Of a stretch of DNA of 6,835 bases, positions 4,490 to 6,835 are shown piece after piece. Each line of letters opens with the position of its first letter. The stretch's first letter is position 1. The notes below the pieces were generated by a model. It was not told the origin of the DNA and did no database searches. It saw only the letters and a program-made list of their open reading frames with translations. The stretch comes from Gammaproteobacteria bacterium (lineage in GTDB: Bacteria; Pseudomonadota; Gammaproteobacteria; Eutrophobiales; Eutrophobiaceae), in assembly GCA_004356415.1 (NCBI GenBank), contig SMWN01000084.1:1-6835 (forward strand), written 5' to 3'. A program made the position numbers and the translations under genes.

Positions 4490-6835
4490 GATGACACCGC
4501 TATTTTTTCTTCGACCCCCACTTTTCCTTTCTTGCCGGAATCATTGACCTCAAGCTTGTCATGTCGTTCAAGCAAAGATTTTAGATATCGTCCAGTGTGT
4601 GACTTCTTGTTAGCTGCGACCTCAGTTGGTGTACCAACTGCAACGATTTCACCACCACCATCACCCCCTTCCGGCCCCAGATCAATGATCCAGTCAGCAG
4701 TCTTTATCACATCCAGGTTGTGTTCAATCACGACCATGGTATTGCCATGATCGCGTAATCTGTGTAGTACGTGTAATAACTGTTCAATATCATGAAAATG
4801 CAAACCGGTGGTCGGTTCATCCAGGATATACAAGGTTCTGCCTGTGTCTCTCTTCGATAATTCGCGTGAAAGTTTCACCCGCTGTGCCTCACCGCCAGAT
4901 AATGTAGTCGCATTCTGCCCCAACTTGATATAGGAGAGGCCCACATCCATCAAGGTTTGTAACTTACGTGCAATCACAGGCACCGGATCGAAAAACGTTC
5001 TTGCTTCTTCAACGGTCATTTCCAATATTTCATGAATACTCTTGCCCTTATAAAAAATATCCAGTGTTTCTCTGTTATAGCGTTTACCTTTACATATGTC
5101 ACAAGACACATAAATATCTGGTAGGAAATGCATCTCTACTTTAATGACGCCATCTCCCTGACAAGCTTCACACCGCCCCCCTTTGACATTAAAACTGAAC
5201 CTCCCCGGTTTATAACCGCGTGATCGTGCTTCATGAGTGGCGGAAAACAATTCCCGGATGGGCGTAAAAAGACCCGTATAGGTTGCAGGATTTGAACGTG
5301 GTGTTCTTCCTATGGGACTTTGATCAATATCAACGACCTTATCAAGCCACTCAAGGCCAGTTACGGATGCGTAAGGTCTCGGCTCTAGACTGGAACCGTT
5401 AATTTCACATGCGGCAATTCTATACAGGGTATCGTTAATCAATGTCGATTTCCCTGAGCCAGAGACACCAGTGACACAGGTCATTAAGCCCATCGGCAAT
5501 TCGATATTCACCTGTTTCAGATTGTTACCCGTCGCACCTTTCAGCTTGATTACTTTGGCACTGTCAAACGGGGTCGTTTCTGCGGGAACACTAATGTACC
5601 TGGTCCCTGATAAGAACTGACCAGTGATTGAATCACCGCTCTTGAGGATATCCTGAGGTGTACCTTGTGCAATAATTTTACCACCATGTATGCCTGCGCC
5701 AGGACCAATGTCGATAACATGATCTGCTTCGAGAATGGCCTCTTCATCGTGTTCGACAACGATGACCGTATTACCCATATCTCTCAGATGCTTTAAGGTA
5801 GCCAACAAGCGTCGATTATCGCGTTGATGCAAACCAATTGAGGGTTCGTCCAACACATACATGACTCCCACCAGACCTGCACCAATTTGACTGGCTAATC
5901 TAATCCGTTGCGCCTCACCTCCTGACAAGGTTTCAGCACTGCGGTCTAAGCTTAAATAATCCAGCCCGACATCGACCAGGAACTGCAAGCGATTAATCAC
6001 CTCTTTCAGGATCTTGGCCGCAATCTCACCGCGCTGACCATCAATCTTTAACTCTGAAAAATACTGCCTGCTAGTCTCGACCGGCATCGCTGTAATATCG
6101 GGCAAGGTATGATCATTGATGTAGACATGACGTGCGGCTGTGTTTAATCGTGTGCCATGACACGCTGGACATGATCGGCTATTCATATATTTAGCCAATT
6201 CCTCACGCACCATGTTCGATTCAGTTTCATGATAACGACGGCGCATATTGGGAATCACCCCTTCAAAGGGATGCCTTCTGTTGACCGCGCCTTTCCTGCT
6301 ACTTAAATATTTGAAATCAATTTCTTCATCACCACTGCCATAAAGAATAGCTTGCCGAACTTCAGCCGGGAGATCACGAAAAGGGCTATCGATCTTGAAT
6401 TGATAATGAATAGCAAGTGACTTAATGAGTTGAAAATAATAAGCATTACGTCTGTCCCACCCACGAACAGCCCCACCGGGCAGACTTAATTCTTCATGTT
6501 GTACGACGCGTGCAGGGTCAAAAAACTGTTCAATGCCCAGACCATCGCAATCGGGGCACGCTCCGGCGGGATTGTTAAATGAAAATATGCGGGGTTCCAA
6601 TTCGTTCAGGCTATAACCACACTGATTACAGGCAAACCGGGAGGAAAAAACCATCTCATCTGTGTGTGATATCTTTTGCCCCAATTCTTCCGGTTCTGAA
6701 TCTTCCATGGGAATGACCCTGGCGACACCACCCGAGAGTCGGATTGCAGTTTCAAATGATTCAGCAAGACGCAATTTTAGATCCGGGCGCACCTTGAAAC
6801 GATCAACCACAACTTCAATATCGTGTTTTTTGTAC
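4486..6835 (-). CDS. uvrA: UvrABC excinuclease subunit A, 3' part (5' end outside window)
   Basis: UvrA is the dimeric ATPase that recognises bulky DNA lesions and loads UvrB in nucleotide excision repair. 782 residues are visible. The frame stays open to the window edge with YKKHDIEVV before the GTG at 6808-6810, so that GTG is internal. About 190 N-terminal residues, including the first Walker A, are missing. Visible in order are: a Cys4 zinc site (CNQC at 6619-6630, CPDC at 6547-6558); a further CPAC pair (6160-6171); the first ABC signature LSGGEAQR (5905-5928) with Walker B YVLDEPSIGLH near 5827-5859; the second Walker A GVSGSGKST (5443-5469); DQSPIGRTPRSNPATYTG; the DNA-binding zinc finger (CEAC 5161-5172, CDIC 5092-5103); and the second signature (4879-4902) with Walker B YILDEPTTGLH (4798-4830). 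No key residue appears lost. A 26-residue lysine-rich tail follows KSLLE, where E. coli UvrA ends. SOS control cannot be judged because the promoter lies outside. Confidence 0.98.
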   Translation of the reverse strand, partial: YKKHDIEVVVDRFKVRPDLKLRLAESFETAIRLSGGVARVIPMEDSEPEELGQKISHTDEMVFSSRFACNQCGYSLNELEPRIFSFNNPAGACPDCDGLGIEQFFDPARVVQHEELSLPGGAVRGWDRRNAYYFQLIKSLAIHYQFKIDSPFRDLPAEVRQAILYGSGDEEIDFKYLSSRKGAVNRRHPFEGVIPNMRRRYHETESNMVREELAKYMNSRSCPACHGTRLNTAARHVYINDHTLPDITAMPVETSRQYFSELKIDGQRGEIAAKILKEVINRLQFLVDVGLDYLSLDRSAETLSGGEAQRIRLASQIGAGLVGVMYVLDEPSIGLHQRDNRRLLATLKHLRDMGNTVIVVEHDEEAILEADHVIDIGPGAGIHGGKIIAQGTPQDILKSGDSITGQFLSGTRYISVPAETTPFDSAKVIKLKGATGNNLKQVNIELPMGLMTCVTGVSGSGKSTLINDTLYRIAACEINGSSLEPRPYASVTGLEWLDKVVDIDQSPIGRTPRSNPATYTGLFTPIRELFSATHEARSRGYKPGRFSFNVKGGRCEACQGDGVIKVEMHFLPDIYVSCDICKGKRYNRETLDIFYKGKSIHEILEMTVEEARTFFDPVPVIARKLQTLMDVGLSYIKLGQNATTLSGGEAQRVKLSRELSKRDTGRTLYILDEPTTGLHFHDIEQLLHVLHRLRDHGNTMVVIEHNLDVIKTADWIIDLGPEGGDGGGEIVAVGTPTEVAANKKSHTGRYLKSLLERHDKLEVNDSGKKGKVGVEEKIAVSS

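Noticed and set aside
4433..4750. 105-codon + strand ORF over the uvrA 3' end
   Set aside because: It is antisense to well-conserved UvrA motifs and the repeat block, and its translation resembles nothing I recognise; it is a shadow of the real genes.
6808..6810. GTG as the start of uvrA
   Set aside because: The upstream codons YKKHDIEVV continue the UvrA match to the window edge; the first Walker A must lie further upstream.
1..6835. A new defence, toxin-antitoxin or mobile system
   Set aside because: All sizeable genes belong to known housekeeping or metabolic families, and no transposase, integrase, nuclease-effector or small toxin-like gene pair is visible.

Overview
The window looks like part of a gammaproteobacterial chromosome of moderate base composition. 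The evidence is a close match, from memory, of both large enzymes to their Escherichia coli relatives: malate synthase G and the excinuclease subunit UvrA. No genus can be named from the sequence alone. No phage gene, transposase, CRISPR array, tRNA or rRNA is visible.

Layout: the left end holds the 3' two thirds of glcB (malate synthase G) on the + strand, entering from outside the window. It converges on a tightly packed run of four genes on the - strand. In their direction of transcription these are uvrA (5' part outside the window), a PQQ-type sorbosone/sugar dehydrogenase homologue, an NnrU-family membrane protein, and a PfkB-family sugar/nucleoside kinase. uvrA and the dehydrogenase overlap by 4 bases. 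The next two gaps are 19 and 32 bases, and each contains a clear Shine-Dalgarno sequence. This suggests one transcription unit led by uvrA or by something upstream of it. The convergent junction between glcB and the kinase carries an imperfect 24-bp inverted repeat that may end transcription.

The most unusual feature is at the 5' end of the dehydrogenase gene. Its N-terminus consists of three back-to-back 33-bp copies, each encoding the same 11 residues and each beginning with ATG. The copies differ only at synonymous third codon positions. A fourth, diverged copy lies 58 bases further into the gene and is read in another frame, so one DNA repeat gives two different peptides in one protein. 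A smaller oddity is a cysteine in place of the usual arginine directly after the catalytic aspartate of malate synthase.

Functionally, GlcB condenses glyoxylate with acetyl-CoA, and UvrA starts nucleotide excision repair. The other three genes suggest periplasmic sugar/aldehyde oxidation, a membrane protein of uncertain role, and cytoplasmic phosphorylation of a sugar or nucleoside. I see no evidence that they form a new defence or mobile system; the window is mostly ordinary housekeeping and metabolic sequence.
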